Below, piece by piece: positions 1 to 11,949 of a stretch of 64,000 nt of DNA. A model generated the notes under the pieces. It did not search any database, had not been told where the DNA came from, and worked only from the letters and a program-made list of their open reading frames with translations. Origin of the DNA: Heterostelium album PN500 (lineage: Eukaryota > Evosea > Eumycetozoa > Acytosteliales > Acytosteliaceae); the NCBI RefSeq assembly GCF_000004825.1, contig NW_008805065.1, positions 930,001 through 994,000 of the forward strand, read 5' to 3'. The translations under genes and the position numbers were made by a program. The first letter of the stretch is position 1. Each line of letters starts with the position of its first letter.

Positions 1-2
1 AC

Positions 3-395
3 TGGGTCTCCAAGTCATTCGTAGGTCTCACCCTCCACGGTCAATACTGGAGCAACCAATTGCAACCAACCGTCTACCACTTGATCAATCAAGATGAAAA
101 GAGACAAATGAAGAATCTCACTGACATCTGTAACATTATCAACCAACAATACCCACTTACCGTCGAACCAGATTTCCTCCAATGGAAAGAAAAGTTGATG
201 ACCTCGAACAGCACACCATGCAAGAAGATCAGAGGTTTCTTTAGAACTGCAAAGACTTTCCCACTCTTCCACATTGGATTCGGTGACTGCAAGAGAACCA
301 TGGAACATCTCAACCACCTTGGTATTCCACCATGTGAAATCACCACCGAAACAATCATCAAGAATATTGAATACTATCAAACAACTTCAAAATAA
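3..395 (+). CDS. C-terminal end of a possible thioester-reductase-like protein (5' partial)
   Basis: The reading frame is open from the window edge (frame starting at base 3) to TAA at 393-395, giving about 130 C-terminal residues. The protein is not securely recognised. A segment reading VYHLINQDEK, followed by a helical stretch with a WKEKL motif and a final segment with TTETIIKNIEYY, has the pattern seen at the C-terminal end of NAD-binding thioester-reductase domains (Lys2, carboxylic acid reductase, polyketide synthase tails). There the substrate lobe carries a similar yNlvN...W..L pattern. This is inference from pattern only. Spacers around it are very AT-rich while the frame is about 42% GC, which supports coding. 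A decayed copy of this tail lies at 3272-3420, so the tail was part of the segment duplicated together with the neighbouring ankyrin-like gene. Confidence 0.6.
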   Translation, partial: WVSKSFVGLTLHGQYWSNQLQPTVYHLINQDEKRQMKNLTDICNIINQQYPLTVEPDFLQWKEKLMTSNSTPCKKIRGFFRTAKTFPLFHIGFGDCKRTMEHLNHLGIPPCEITTETIIKNIEYYQTTSK

Positions 396-448
396 ATAAA
401 CAAATGCACAATATATATAATTTAAAATTTAAAATTTATGATTAATTT

Positions 449-3054
449 TTATTTTTTGGTTTCACTTTGTGGTTTTAATAAAAGATTATGTTTCTCTAGT
501 ACTGATATAATATCGGTGAATCCTTTATGATATGCTCGACTGAAAATATCTTCAAATTTAGCTGTTTTCTCTACTCTTTGTTTGTTGTTCATTTGGTTTA
601 TAATAAAGTCCAATATTTCACCTCCATTATGTCGTAGGCATTCATGGATATTATAATAGGCACAGGGAAACTTCTCCAAAAGATAAGAAAAAGAATTGAT
701 GAGTCCACACTTAATGGATACATCCATCATTGGTGTCACATGGGTTTCCTCTGAAATAATACATGAAAAACTTTCAACAAAAAATTGGAGTATATTGAAT
801 TGTAAAGGTAATTTTCTAAATAGTCTTGGCTGCCAGTGCAAGTCTTCAACTGAAGTGATCCTCTCGATGATAAACTTTGCAATATCGCATCTATCATAAT
901 GAATTGCAATTTCCAATTCAAAGCCACAATTGGTTCTTGGTTTGTGTTGGAACAAACATATCACCAGATCCAATCGACCACATGCAATTGAATCCCATAA
1001 TGATTGAAGTAAGAATCGATAGTATGTATTTCTATTGGTGATCTTTGAACAATGGTCCAAGAAGAATTGAAGTGACTCTACCTTTGTCCACTGGTCAATC
1101 GATTCGAATGCGACATTGATAAACTCTGGATTCAACGATTGTATGTATTTCAGTGACTCCAATGATGGTAATGTTTGCCTGAACTTATCTGTTGGATCTG
1201 ACAGTTTCATCTCTTTCTCTGGTGTTAGGAGATGTCCATATTCAAAGAGATCACGTTTAAACAATGATTTACTGAGGTCATAGAGGCTTGAGCTCACAAC
1301 AGGAGTGATTCCTAATGTCTTTATCAAATATCCAATTCCATGTCCGTCATAATCCTCCAGGTCCTCCAGAATCCAAAGAATATTTCTGGCATCATGGAAC
1401 TGAGCGATTGTTTGAATTATTTCTGTTGTATGGTGGTTGGTAAGCTTAATTGATACTGGTGGTGTATTAATATTACCACTGAGGTTTGACCATTTAATTT
1501 GTTGAGTGTTTCCATAGTTGTAAATTGATTCATTCATTGAGTCATGGCTGATTATATAATTAGTCAAATGAATGTTTAGCAAAGTGTTGTTCGTGATTGT
1601 CAAATATCTAAAAAACACAGGTGACACTTCTTCAGTGTGTTGATGACCTAATGATTTCAGATGCAACGAGAGTTGGTGTAGATTGATAACTGTTTGAATG
1701 GTAGCTGGTAAATCATCAATAATATTACTTGTTCTTTCATCTTTGATTCCATGTTGACTTGACAATATATACACTATCAAATCTAAACTAATGGTTGAGT
1801 TGACCAATGGTTCGAGAGAGTTTAGAGTATTGACAATACTCCTTTGAAGGACTACAATCTGAATGGGATTTGCAGGATCTTCTAACAACTTGAACAATTG
1901 ACAATCACCTGACAGATAGAAACTTTCAGACATTTCAACACTGGATTCAAGATAGTTTATAAACAAATCTATATTGTTTGACGCTAAAAATCTTGCTATC
2001 TCCAGGTTAAATTGACAATTGGATGGGATAGGGCATTTATCCTTTAACAATCCAACACAAAAAGGAAGCATTTCAACTTGGTAGTTTGAGACGGCAAGGA
2101 TGAATGCATCCTTTGCCCGTGCTGGGTCGTTCTCAAACAACGATGTAAATTCCGATTGCAAATATTCTGCGATATCTTTACGACCGAATTGAAAAACTAC
2201 TTTGGTCAATGTCTCGTATAATGTCTCTTCTCCTAATATCTCATCTCTATACCTAGGGAACAAATGTTTAAAGATATCCCATGGCATATTCTTAAAGAAT
2301 TTGATTACTCCTCCTTCGAATGGTTCATAGGAAAGATTGGCGCCATCTCTTATCTTATCTGCCAACAGACCGAAATGACCATTGGTAATCATCCAATTGG
2401 CATCTACAATATTGTGGTAGTCGTATCGCCAGATCCTCAGTGAATGATAGGCATCGCGCGGCTGAGAATACAGCGTTTTACGATAGGCAAAGATGTCGAA
2501 TGACTTTATGATATATCGAAACAAGTACTTCTGACAGAGAACTCTTCGAATGACATCGGTATGGTGTTGTTCTCTACATGTTGTATTATTACAACGATGG
2601 TTGCTACCATCACTAAACTGTGAATGATAATAGCTATTGTCTTTAACCATCTTGTTCTTCTTCCTCTCAGTTTCTTCTCCTTCTCCGACCTCTTGCTCTC
2701 CCTCTTTATTATTGAAAGATATCAATTTCACATTAACATCATTCACCAGGTCATGATAATCATATCCATTATCCCAATAGGACGCTCCATCGTGATCGAA
2801 TATTTCAAACCACAATTGATTATCTCTTACACCAACAACTATAATATAAAAGAATAGTTAAATACTAATACTAAGATAATCACTTCAAGTTAACAATAAT
2901 GTTTGTTACCTAAACCTTGACCAGAAGTAGTTTCAACTAAATCACCATTGAAAAAACCATATTTACTACAAGATTCAAATGACGTATCGAATTCAAATAA
3001 ACTTCCAACTTTTGTAACACATAAAACTGTATTACTATCATCTAACATTGACAT
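449..3054 (-). CDS. Large ankyrin-like dictyostelid family protein, intact tandem copy
   Basis: Two exons, 3054-2910 and 2838-449, joined across a 71-base GT-AG intron, give 844 residues. Exon 1 starts MSMLDDSNTVLC and ends in a Gly-rich turn (SGQGLG). Exon 2 continues VVGVRDNQLWFEIFDHDGAS and a charged linker near residue 85. The rest consists of degenerate helix-pair units typical of dictyostelid ankyrin-like proteins, for example the units around HYDRCDIAKFIIERI and SIKCGLINSFSYLLEKFP in the C-terminal third. No enzyme motif is visible. Such families are large and variable in dictyostelids and mostly of unknown function. A broken tandem paralogue follows upstream at 3430-6065. The upstream spacer is very AT-rich. 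The gene-family call is confident; any role as a protein-interaction scaffold is inference. Confidence 0.85.
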
Positions 3055-3124
3055 TCTTTTTACTTTATTACTTCACTTTAAAAAAGAATGAGTTTCTCTC
3101 TGTATGAAAATATTTTAAAACACA

Positions 3125-3250
3125 CATCCCTCATTGAAATGAAGAAATGTAAAACAAAATTTCTTATCTTTTTATCATTTTTTAACTTTTAAAATAAGCA
3201 TTCCTCATTGAAATGAAGAAATGTAAAACAAAATTTCTTATCTTTTTATT
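3125..3250. repeat. Tandem direct repeat of about 52 bases in the spacer
   Basis: The segment 3125-3176 is repeated at 3199-3250 with almost no change. Both copies carry the core CATTGAAATGAAGAAATG followed by a T-rich end, and the start-to-start spacing is 74 bases. The repeat lies between the intact ankyrin-like gene and the decayed tail copy, close to the junction of the larger segmental duplication. A related CATTGAATGAGG string lies near 6130, upstream of the second copy. Confidence 0.8.
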
Positions 3251-3271
3251 AATTAAAAAAGATGGTGTGTG

Positions 3272-3420
3272 CCACTTGGTCAATCAAGATGAAAAGAGAT
3301 AAATATAGAAGCCCAACGAAATTTGTTACATGTAACCACCAATACCTGAGAAGATTTTACAATGGTTGAAGAATATTGAACTTATTTTCAAACAAATTTA
3401 AAATATTATTAATTAAAAAA
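3272..3420 (+). pseudogene. Decayed, internally deleted copy of the 5' partial gene's tail
   Basis: Bases 3272-3300 match 77-105 almost exactly (CAATCAAGATGAAAAGAGA is shared). Weaker matches follow at an ATT/CCAATACC stretch and at an AAGAATATTGAA stretch equivalent to 360-371. Most of the middle of the original (about 180-355) is missing. The order, tail of the first gene then the 3' end of an ankyrin-like gene, is the same as at 1-450, so this marks the left boundary of the duplicated unit. Confidence 0.75.
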
Positions 3421-3429
3421 AATAAATAT

Positions 3430-6065
3430 TTAATGCTTAACTTTTATTTTTTTTCTTGGTTTTAATAAAAGATTATGTTTCTCTAAAACTGACAGAACAT
3501 TGCGGAATCCATTAGAATGTGCTCGACTGAAAATATCTTTGAATTTAGCTGTTTCCTTTGCTCTTTGTTGGTCGTTCATTTGTGTAATAATAAAATCTAA
3601 TGTTTCACCTCCGTGATGTGAAAGGCATTCATGGATATTATAATAGGCACCTGGAAACTTCTCCAAAAGATAAGAAAAAGAATTGATGAGTCCACACTTA
3701 ATGGATACATCCATCATTGGTGTCACATGGGTTTCCTCTGAAATAATAGATGAAAAACTTTCAATTAAATATTTGAGAATGTTGAATCTTATAGGTAAAA
3801 ATTTAAATAATCTTGGTCTCAATTGTTTAACAGAAGTGATTCTCTGGATGATAAACTTTGCAATATCGCATCTATCATAATGAATTGCAATTTCCAATTC
3901 AAAGCCACAATTGGTTCTTGGTTTGTGTTGGAACAAGCACACTACCAGATCCAATCGACCACATGCAATCGAATCCCATAATGATTGAAGTAAGAATCGA
4001 TAGTATGTATTTCTATTGGTGATCTTTGAGCAATGGTCCAAAAAGAATTGAAGTGACTCTACCTTTGTCCACTGGTCAATCGATTCGAATGCGACATTGA
4101 TAAACTCTGGATTCAACGATTGTATGTATTTCAGTGACTCCAATGATGGTAATGTTTGCCTGAACTTATCTGTTGGATCTGACAGTTTCATCTCTTTCTC
4201 TGGTGTTAGGAGATGTCCATATTCAAAGAGATCACGTTTAAACAATGATTTACTGAGGTCATAGAGGCTTGAGCTCACAACAGGAGTGATTCCTAATGTC
4301 TTTATCAAATATCCAATTCCATGTCCGTCATAATCCTCCAGGTCCTCCAGAATCCAAAGAATATTTCTGGCATCATGGAACTGAGCGATTGTTTGAATTA
4401 TTTCTGTTGTATGGTGATTGGTAAGTTTAATTGATACTGGTGGTGTATTATTACTATTTTCGGCATTTGCCATCTTAATTTGTTGAATATTTCCATAGTT
4501 GTAAATTGATTCATTCATTGAGTCATGGCTGATTATATAATTAGTCAAATGAATGTTGAGCAAAGTGTTGTTCGTGATTGTCAAATATCTAAAAAACACA
4601 GGTGACACTTCTTCAGTGGTGTTGATGACCTAATGATTTCAGATGCAACGAGAGTTGGTGTAGATTGATAACTGTTTGAATGGTAGCTGGTAAATCATCA
4701 ATAATATTACTTGCTCTTTCATCTTTGATTCCATGTTGACATGACAATATATACACTATCAAATCTAAACTAATGGTTGAGTTGACCAATGGATCGAGAG
4801 AGTTTAGAGTATTGACAATACTCCTTTGAAGGACTACAATCTGAATGGGATTTGCAGGATCTTCTAACAACTTGAACAATTGACAATCACCTGACAGATA
4901 GAAACTTTCAGACATTTCAACACTGGATTCAAGATAGTTTCTGAACAGATCTATATCGGTTGAAGCTAGAAATCTTGCTCATCTCCAAGTTAAATTGACA
5001 ATCCGATGGGAAAGTGGATTTATCCTTTAACAATCCAACACAAAACGGAAGCATTTCAACGTGATTGTATGTGACAGCAAAGGATGAATGCACGTTTGGC
5101 CACCTCTGGAAAAACGATAAACAAAGATCCAAATTCCGATTGTATAAAGTCAGCAATATCCTTGCGACCAAATTGAAAAACAACTTCAATAATTCCCGCA
5201 AAGACCTCCTTCTCTCGTAGTATCTGCTCTTTATACCGAGGAAACAAGTGCACAAAGATATTTAGTGGCATATTATCCAACGATTTACATAATCTGGCTT
5301 CAAACCAATAATCATAGGAAAGATTGGCGCCATCTCTTATCTTATCTGCCAACAGACCGAAATGACCATTGGTAATCATCCAATTGGCATCTACAATATT
5401 GGTGGTAGTCGTATCGCCAGATCCTCAGTGAATGATAGGCATCGCGCGGCTGAGAATACAGCGTTTTACGATAGGCAAAGATGTCGAATGACTTTATGAT
5501 ATATCGAAACAAGTACTTCTGACATAGAACTCTTCGAATGACATCGGTATGGTGTTGTTCTCTACATGTTGTATTATTACAACGATGGTTGCTACCATCA
5601 CTAAACTGTGAATAATAATAGCTGTTGTCTTTAACTATCTTGCTATTGGAATTCTTCTTCTTTTTGTTCCTCTTATTCTTCTCTTTTTCTTCTTCTCCTT
5701 CTATATTATTGAAAGATAACAATTTCACTTTAACTTTATTCACCAGGTCATGATAATCATCTCCATTATCCCAATAGGACGCACCGTCGTGACCGAATAT
5801 TTCAAACCACAATTGATTATCTCTTACACCAACAACTATCATATAAAAAAAGAATAGTTTAGTTAAATATTAATACTAAGAGATAATCATTTCAAGTTAA
5901 TAATAATGTTTGTTACCTACCTAAACCTTGACCAGCAGAAGTTTCAACTAAATCACCATTGAAAAAACCATATTTACTACAAGATTCAAATGACGTATCG
6001 AATTCAAATACATCTCCACCTTTTGTAATACATGAAACTGTATTACTATCATCTAACATTGACAT
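3430..6065 (-). pseudogene. Broken tandem paralogue of the ankyrin-like gene
   Basis: The copy aligns along its whole length with the intact gene at 449-3054, including the first exon (ATG at 6063-6065), the intron, and the C-terminal end at 3430. Compared with the intact copy it carries four single-base insertions that shift the frame, near 4618 (extra G), 4980 (extra C), 5080 (extra A) and 5402 (extra G). The frame therefore survives only as overlapping pieces. Divergence is patchy. The middle (about 3900-4930) is nearly identical to the other copy, while 5080-5330 and the C-terminal 300 bases differ at many residues. The donor region near 5915-5921 carries a short duplication giving two alternative GT sites. 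Genuine pseudogenisation is most likely. Sequencing indels are possible but would need four in one gene. Confidence 0.8.
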
Positions 6066-6413
6066 TCTTTTTATTTTATTACTTCACTTTAAAAAAGAAT
6101 GAGTTTCGCGATCATTATTCATGTTTTTTCATTGAATGAGGGATAAACTTAAGTATTTAATTTTTTCAAATGCTTTGTCTCATTAAAAATTTTTATGTTA
6201 TTTTTTTTTATTTTCAGACCATTTGTTTCTCCTCCACATTACTTAAGAATAAAAACATTTGATTTATTGGGAAAACATGTTGATAGTATATATAAATAAA
6301 TGATCAAACAAAGATAATCAATCGATTATAAATAGAAACAAAAATGGAATCTAAATATACATTATCTATTTAAAACTAAAACAATAATAATTATCTATTT
6401 AATTTAAATAAAT
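6066..6413. other. AT-rich intergenic spacer
   Basis: Divergent spacer between the broken ankyrin-like gene and the surface-protein gene. It holds T runs and A/T blocks, with a possible TATA-like stretch at about 6288-6300. No ORF or RNA gene is visible. Confidence 0.6.
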
Positions 6414-7478
6414 ATGAATATGAATATGAATAAATTACAAAAATTAATAATTGTTATCATATTATTGTTATCATTGACCGGTACCTATCAGGTTAATTCA
6501 CAATTTCTGCAATATTTGAAGATTTCCAATTATTTGACTGCCGGATGTTTCGGTAATCCTGTTTCCTATTCATGGTTGCAATTGAATCGTTGTCGTTCCA
6601 ATACCATCTACGTAGTGACCAACAGTTCGAATCCGGCATTGACATCGTCGAGCTCCTCGGGTTTCCTAACTGGCTTTACCTCTGGACTCTCGGGATTCAC
6701 CAATCCAATCACTAGCCTGATGACTTCATCGTCATCCGCTGCTTCATCGTCATCCTCCACTGCACTCCCAATTGTTCCAGTCGTCGTTGAGATGTACTGT
6801 ATTGATCCAACCTGTTCACAACCAGAGAATTGTATTCCCGGCCAAGCGGTGCCAATCGATAACCTGTGTACTCCATCGACCAACGGTTTCTTCATGATCT
6901 ACTCCATTGAGAATTCAATTGTGTTCACCAAAGACAACAACATGGGCAATTGCTATAGCCAATCGTATCAGAGTGTTTGTAACCTTCCACCGTACCACGC
7001 CACTTAAGACGGTAACAACATCGCCAACATCGGTTACTTTGTCAATTGCACTGCGAACACCTACAACTACTATACCTGCATGGATGTAGAGTGTACAATG
7101 TCAACATTGAAATACAGTACAATCACCAACAAGTGCCTATCGAACTCCAATGTATCAACCAATCCCAGTTTCATTAAATACTCTTCATTCATTCCCGTTG
7201 GTACATCACCAAGCTCCACTGCTGCATCTTCCACATCATTCATTTCAACCACACCAATCTCAACATTAGATACATCCGGTTCTATTATTACACAACAATC
7301 ACAATCTACAACAACCAGTGATAATGGAATAACAACAACAGGTGTAGATGAATCATCTGCATCATCCACTTCATCAACATCATCTTCATCATCATCTAAA
7401 TTAACTATATTTACAAGTTGCACATCATCATTATTTATCTTTATAATTATTATTAATATCTTTAAATATTTGTTCTAA
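6414..7478 (+). pseudogene. Secreted, probably GPI-anchored Cys-containing surface protein with one in-frame stop
   Basis: A single frame runs from ATG at 6414 to TAA at 7476-7478 (354 codons). It is interrupted only by TAA at 7005-7007 (codon 198). The frame resumes at once with DGNNIANIGYFVNCTANTYN, so both halves clearly belong to one gene. The N-terminus is a signal peptide (LIIVIILLLSLTGTY, cleavage near NSQ). The first half has a Ser-rich insert and paired Cys residues (CIDPTCSQPENC). The second half ends in a Ser/Thr-rich stalk and a hydrophobic tail (FIIIINIFKYLF), the usual arrangement for a GPI-anchor signal. The product would be a cell-surface protein of unknown binding role. Upstream ATG codons are repeated (MNMNMN); I chose the first. 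Either the gene is newly dead, the stop is polymorphic or read through, or there is a base error. Confidence 0.7.
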
Positions 7479-7796
7479 AAACAAATCTAAATGATCTAAC
7501 AAAATAAAGTTATAAAAAAACATTTTTGTGATTGTGCAAAAATAAAAATCTGAAATGTCGGATCGCCCACAACCTGCTATGATGATATTTTTGCAAAATA
7601 AAATTAATTAAAAAAATATTAAAAAATAATCAAAAAAAAATATCTTTTCAACTTCCTCTGCAAACACACCTCACCACATATAACTTTTCAATTTTTGTAG
7701 TCCAAAGTATTTTTATTCATCTAATAATTCTGTCTATCTAATCTTTTTAATTATTATTTGTTTATTTTGAATGTTTTATGTATATACATATTTTAA
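7479..7796. other. Intergenic spacer
   Basis: An AT-rich spacer of 318 bases with an AATAAA-type string near 7500 that could serve the upstream gene, and T-rich sequence before the next start. Nothing else is seen. Confidence 0.5.
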
Positions 7797-7964
7797 ATGA
7801 CAGATAGAACTACTACTATAACAACAACAACTACAACAACTACATTATCATCATTATCATCCTCATCTTCGAAAACAGATATTATAGACAATTATTCGAA
7901 TTCAAATAATAAAATTAATAACAACAATAATAATAATAATATTATTAAATTAAAAACAATGTCA

Positions 7965-7996
<32 letters not shown>

Positions 7997-10900
7997 TAAC
8001 AATAATGAAAATACTACAACAGATCATATAGATATTAATAGTAGTAGTATTGGTAGTGATAATAATGTTAATAAGAGATCAAGTGTTTGGATTCCACCAA
8101 ATAAAAGTATTGTATCATTTAAACAAATATTTGTTTTATTTTGTTTGTTTATTAAAGTTTTTAAAAAAAAAAAAAAAGAATAAAAAGTTTTAAATATTAA
8201 TATGTAATATATGTATGTTAATTTAATTTAGGTGCACTTAAATTTCAACCAAGTCTAAGACAAAGATTAGATGAAATAACAGTTGGACCGATTGCAGAGA
8301 TGTTGATATTGAGAGTATCGATACCAGAACACCAAACGATCTCTTCATTCAAGGTGTTGCGTGAGAATCTTGTAAAGGATCTGCTGTTCTCCGTCATCAA
8401 GAAGAAACGACTGTTGAATAGTGAGCAACATCGATATTCATTGTATCTGGTACCAAACAACAAAGTGGAATGTGGTGTTTGGATGGATGAGAGTAAACCT
8501 CTGTGGATCTACGAACTCTACGATCAAGATCTAATCGAATGCAAACTGAAAACACTCGAGAAGGAACCGACCTATCTCAAAGTGGTATTCCCCGAACAAA
8601 TGAAAACCAAAACATTCCAAGTCGACGATAAAATGTTGGTTAGAGATGCAATTCAGCTGATCACCTCGAAATTAGATGTATTATATTTCATTGGTCAAGA
8701 TTTAAAGTAACTACTATATTCTCTTTGGAAAAGGCTATCTTGATTGATCACTTTGTAACTAACTATTATTATCACTTTTAAAAAACAACAAAGGTATTAT
8801 GGATTATTTGCATTGTTAAATGATGGATCGGAAGTGTTGTTACAAGATGAATTACTTTTAACTACATATTCACTTGGCAATATGAGTATTATAGAGTTCA
8901 AAAAGAAAGATATCATTGTATTGTCAATAGATGATACACCATTATTGGATATGAATATGAATATTAATATTCCACAGATTGTTGTATCTAATAATAATAA
9001 TAATAATAATCATTATCAAGGTGATAGTGGTGTAAATTCAACTAGTGTTGGTGGTGTTGCTAGCTCTGCTTCGATTACCTTTAGAAATTCAGCATCGTCA
9101 TCGGCATCGTCAACTTCATCACTATCCTATGTTGTACCGGTGAATCAAGTAACCATTACATTCAGTACGAAATCAACGGTCAAAGAGATGATCTCCGACC
9201 TATCGCCATGGTTGGAATCACAGATAAAGAAACGTACTCTAAACTATAAATTGATGTTAAGTGATCCTAAACTATGGTTACTTGAAAACAATCCAGTTTC
9301 ATCATACGGTATAAAGAAGAATGTACGTATTAATAATTATCATATCAATAACAAAACGAAACATTATAACATTAAACAAACTATCTTTATCATTTATATA
9401 GGATAAACTATATCTGTTTCCAAAAGTTGAAGATAATCTAAATCATGAAGAAGGTGTTTGTTTAAAAGTATTATTCAGTGCATGTGTTGCAACACCATTC
9501 TTTAGTAATCAAAACAAACTATCAAAATCGATTCCAGGTGAAATCTTAATTCTAAAAGTAAATAATACTTACTTCTTTGTAATCAATCATCATTATTAAT
9601 CATTTTAAACTAACTGATAATCATTTTTGTTATTTTTTTTTTTAGATTGATAATGTAATTCATTTAACAGATTATATTAGTGGTAAATCGGGTGGTGTTG
9701 AAGGTGAACTTTTTATGACAAACTATCAATTAAAATTCTTCTCAAAAGAGTCAACCGTATGTACAAACATTATAATTAAATAGCATTGGAATAACAATTG
9801 TTCTAATATTTAGATCCTAATAAATATATATATAGAATCAAGAATATAATATACCTTTGTATTCAATATCGAAAATTGAAAGAGTCGGTTCATCCAAATC
9901 AAATACAAATTGTTATCTAGATCTACACTGTAAAGATTTTAGATTCGTTAGATTCTTCTTCCCAACCAATCCAACCGATAAAAGAAACACCTCAAGAAAA
10001 AAGCTGTACAAAACATTAAAGAATCAAGTATTCCCTTCAAATCAATCAAAGTTATTTGCATTTTATAACAAGTATGTTGGAATCAATCAATTGTTAGTTC
10101 AGAAAGGCTATCATACTTACTTAATAACTAATTATTTAGAGAAACATATTCAATCAATGGATGGGATCTATTCGATTTGGAAAAGGAATATCAAAGACAA
10201 GGAGTTGGTAGATCATCGAGTGGCTGGAGAATCACTAGAATCAATGAAAACTATGAAAAGTGTGATAGTTATCCATCGTTGTTGGCAGTACCAGAGAGAA
10301 TCAGTGATAATGAGTTGGAGAGTGTTTTTCATTTCAGAAGTAGAGGTAGAATACCTGTGTTGTCATGGCGACATCCAAACAACGGTGCGTCGATTACGCG
10401 TTGTTCACAGCCTTTGGTTGGTATCACTAGGTCTCGTTGCGCTGAAGATGAAATGATGTTTCGAGAGATCGGTAGAGGTAACAATATGATCACCACCACC
10501 AGCAATGAGAAGCCAACTAAGTCATTCAGATCATCATTGATGCTACCATCCCCGTCTGTTACCAAGAATCTATCGCTACTCGATGCAAGACCAAAAGCAA
10601 ATGCCATTGGAAATCGTGCAATGGGTGCTGGCTATGAGAATACATCAACCTGCTACCCGGAATGCACCTTGGAGTTTTTAAATATAGAGAATATACATGG
10701 TATGTTAAATAATGATCGATTTTATTTTGCAAAATATGAATATAATATTAATATGCAAATTAATGGAGTGATGAGAAATTCATATGAAAAGTTTAAAGAT
10801 ACTTGCTTTGTAGCTGTAGGTGGTGTAAATAGTCAGCATTATAAAGAACAAAAGTCGGAAGGATGGTTAAGTGGTATAGATGCATCACATTGGTTGGACC

Positions 10901-11753
10901 ATATCATATTGATTCTTCAAGGTGCAATTAAAATAGTTGAGACTGTACATAACACCAGTACATCTGTATTGATTCATTGCTCCGATGGTTGGGATAGAAC
11001 TGCACAACTCTCTGCCATCTCAATGTTCTTACTAGATCCTTATTATAGAACTTTAGAAGGTTTCATTGTATTAATAGAAAAAGTAAGATAATATCTAAAA
11101 TAACAATAATACAAATATATAAAAGCATAATAATAACTAATAAAAAAAACCTGTCAACTTGTTATTTATAGGAATGGTTATCATTAGGACATCAATTCTT
11201 TAAGAGAATAGGTCATGGTGATCCAAAATACGGAGATGAACAAAGATCACCAGTATTCTTACAGTTTATTGAAACTATTTATCATATTCTATGTCAATTC
11301 CCAAAGGCTATTGAATTCAATGAACGTCTGCTGCTAGAGATCCTCCATAATCTGTTCTCTTGTCGATTCGGCACGTTCCTATACAACTCTGAGAGAGAAC
11401 GTGTACGAAACAATGTAAAGACTCACAGTGTAAGTCTGTGGAGTTATGTACTATCGGAAAGAGACAGCTTTGTAAACTCTCTGTATGAGCGTGACGAACG
11501 AGTGCTCATACCAAAGGCGAGTGTACCATTGTTTTCTGTGTGGAAGGGATACTACTTGCAGAATCTACTGCCGACTACCGACGCAACGCTTCGAGAAACA
11601 CTTGCACTGCATCAAGAGATACAAAAATTGAAACGAGAAAACCAAGCACTCAAACAACAACTACAACCTGCCTCTAATCTATTCGAATCTACATTATCAT
11701 TACCGATCATTATGTCAGCGCCAAACAGCCCAACAACAAATTTAAATTTATAA
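7797..11753 (+). CDS. Myotubularin-family phosphoinositide phosphatase with N-terminal ubiquitin-like modules
   Basis: Eight exons (7797-8106, 8232-8706, 8794-9322, 9402-9557, 9646-9756, 9836-10071, 10140-11082, 11172-11753) join in phase to 1113 residues. Residues 1-100 are Thr/Asn-rich and disordered. Residues about 105-440 hold two ubiquitin/FERM-F0-like segments (for example ITVGPIAEMLILRVSIPEH and VPVNQVTITFSTKSTVKEM). A GRAM/PH-type domain spans about 485-600. The phosphatase domain opens with NGWDLFDLEKEYQRQG near 612 and carries the active-site loop HCSDGWDRT, with Cys886 and Arg892. This is the CX5R signature of active 3-phosphatases, which remove the D3 phosphate from PI3P and PI(3,5)P2. 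A C-terminal coiled coil (about 1060-1100) may mediate pairing. Enzyme identity is very secure. Action on endosomal membranes is inferred from the family. Confidence 0.93.
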
Positions 11754-11949
11754 AATAGATAAACAAACACAAACAAACTAAATAATATAATAAAGCAATT
11801 TACAGGTGCATCTTATTTAACTCTACAAAAAAAAAAAAAAACAAATTGTATAACAACTATTTTTTTTTTAATAGATAATATATTTAATATATTATCTTTG
11901 AACTAATTATATAATTTAAATTTATTAATACTACTATTATTATTATTAT

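Noticed and set aside
8245-8463. Minus-strand frame across exon 2 of the phosphatase
   Set aside because: The plus strand carries a phase-consistent exon with domain homology; the antisense frame has none.
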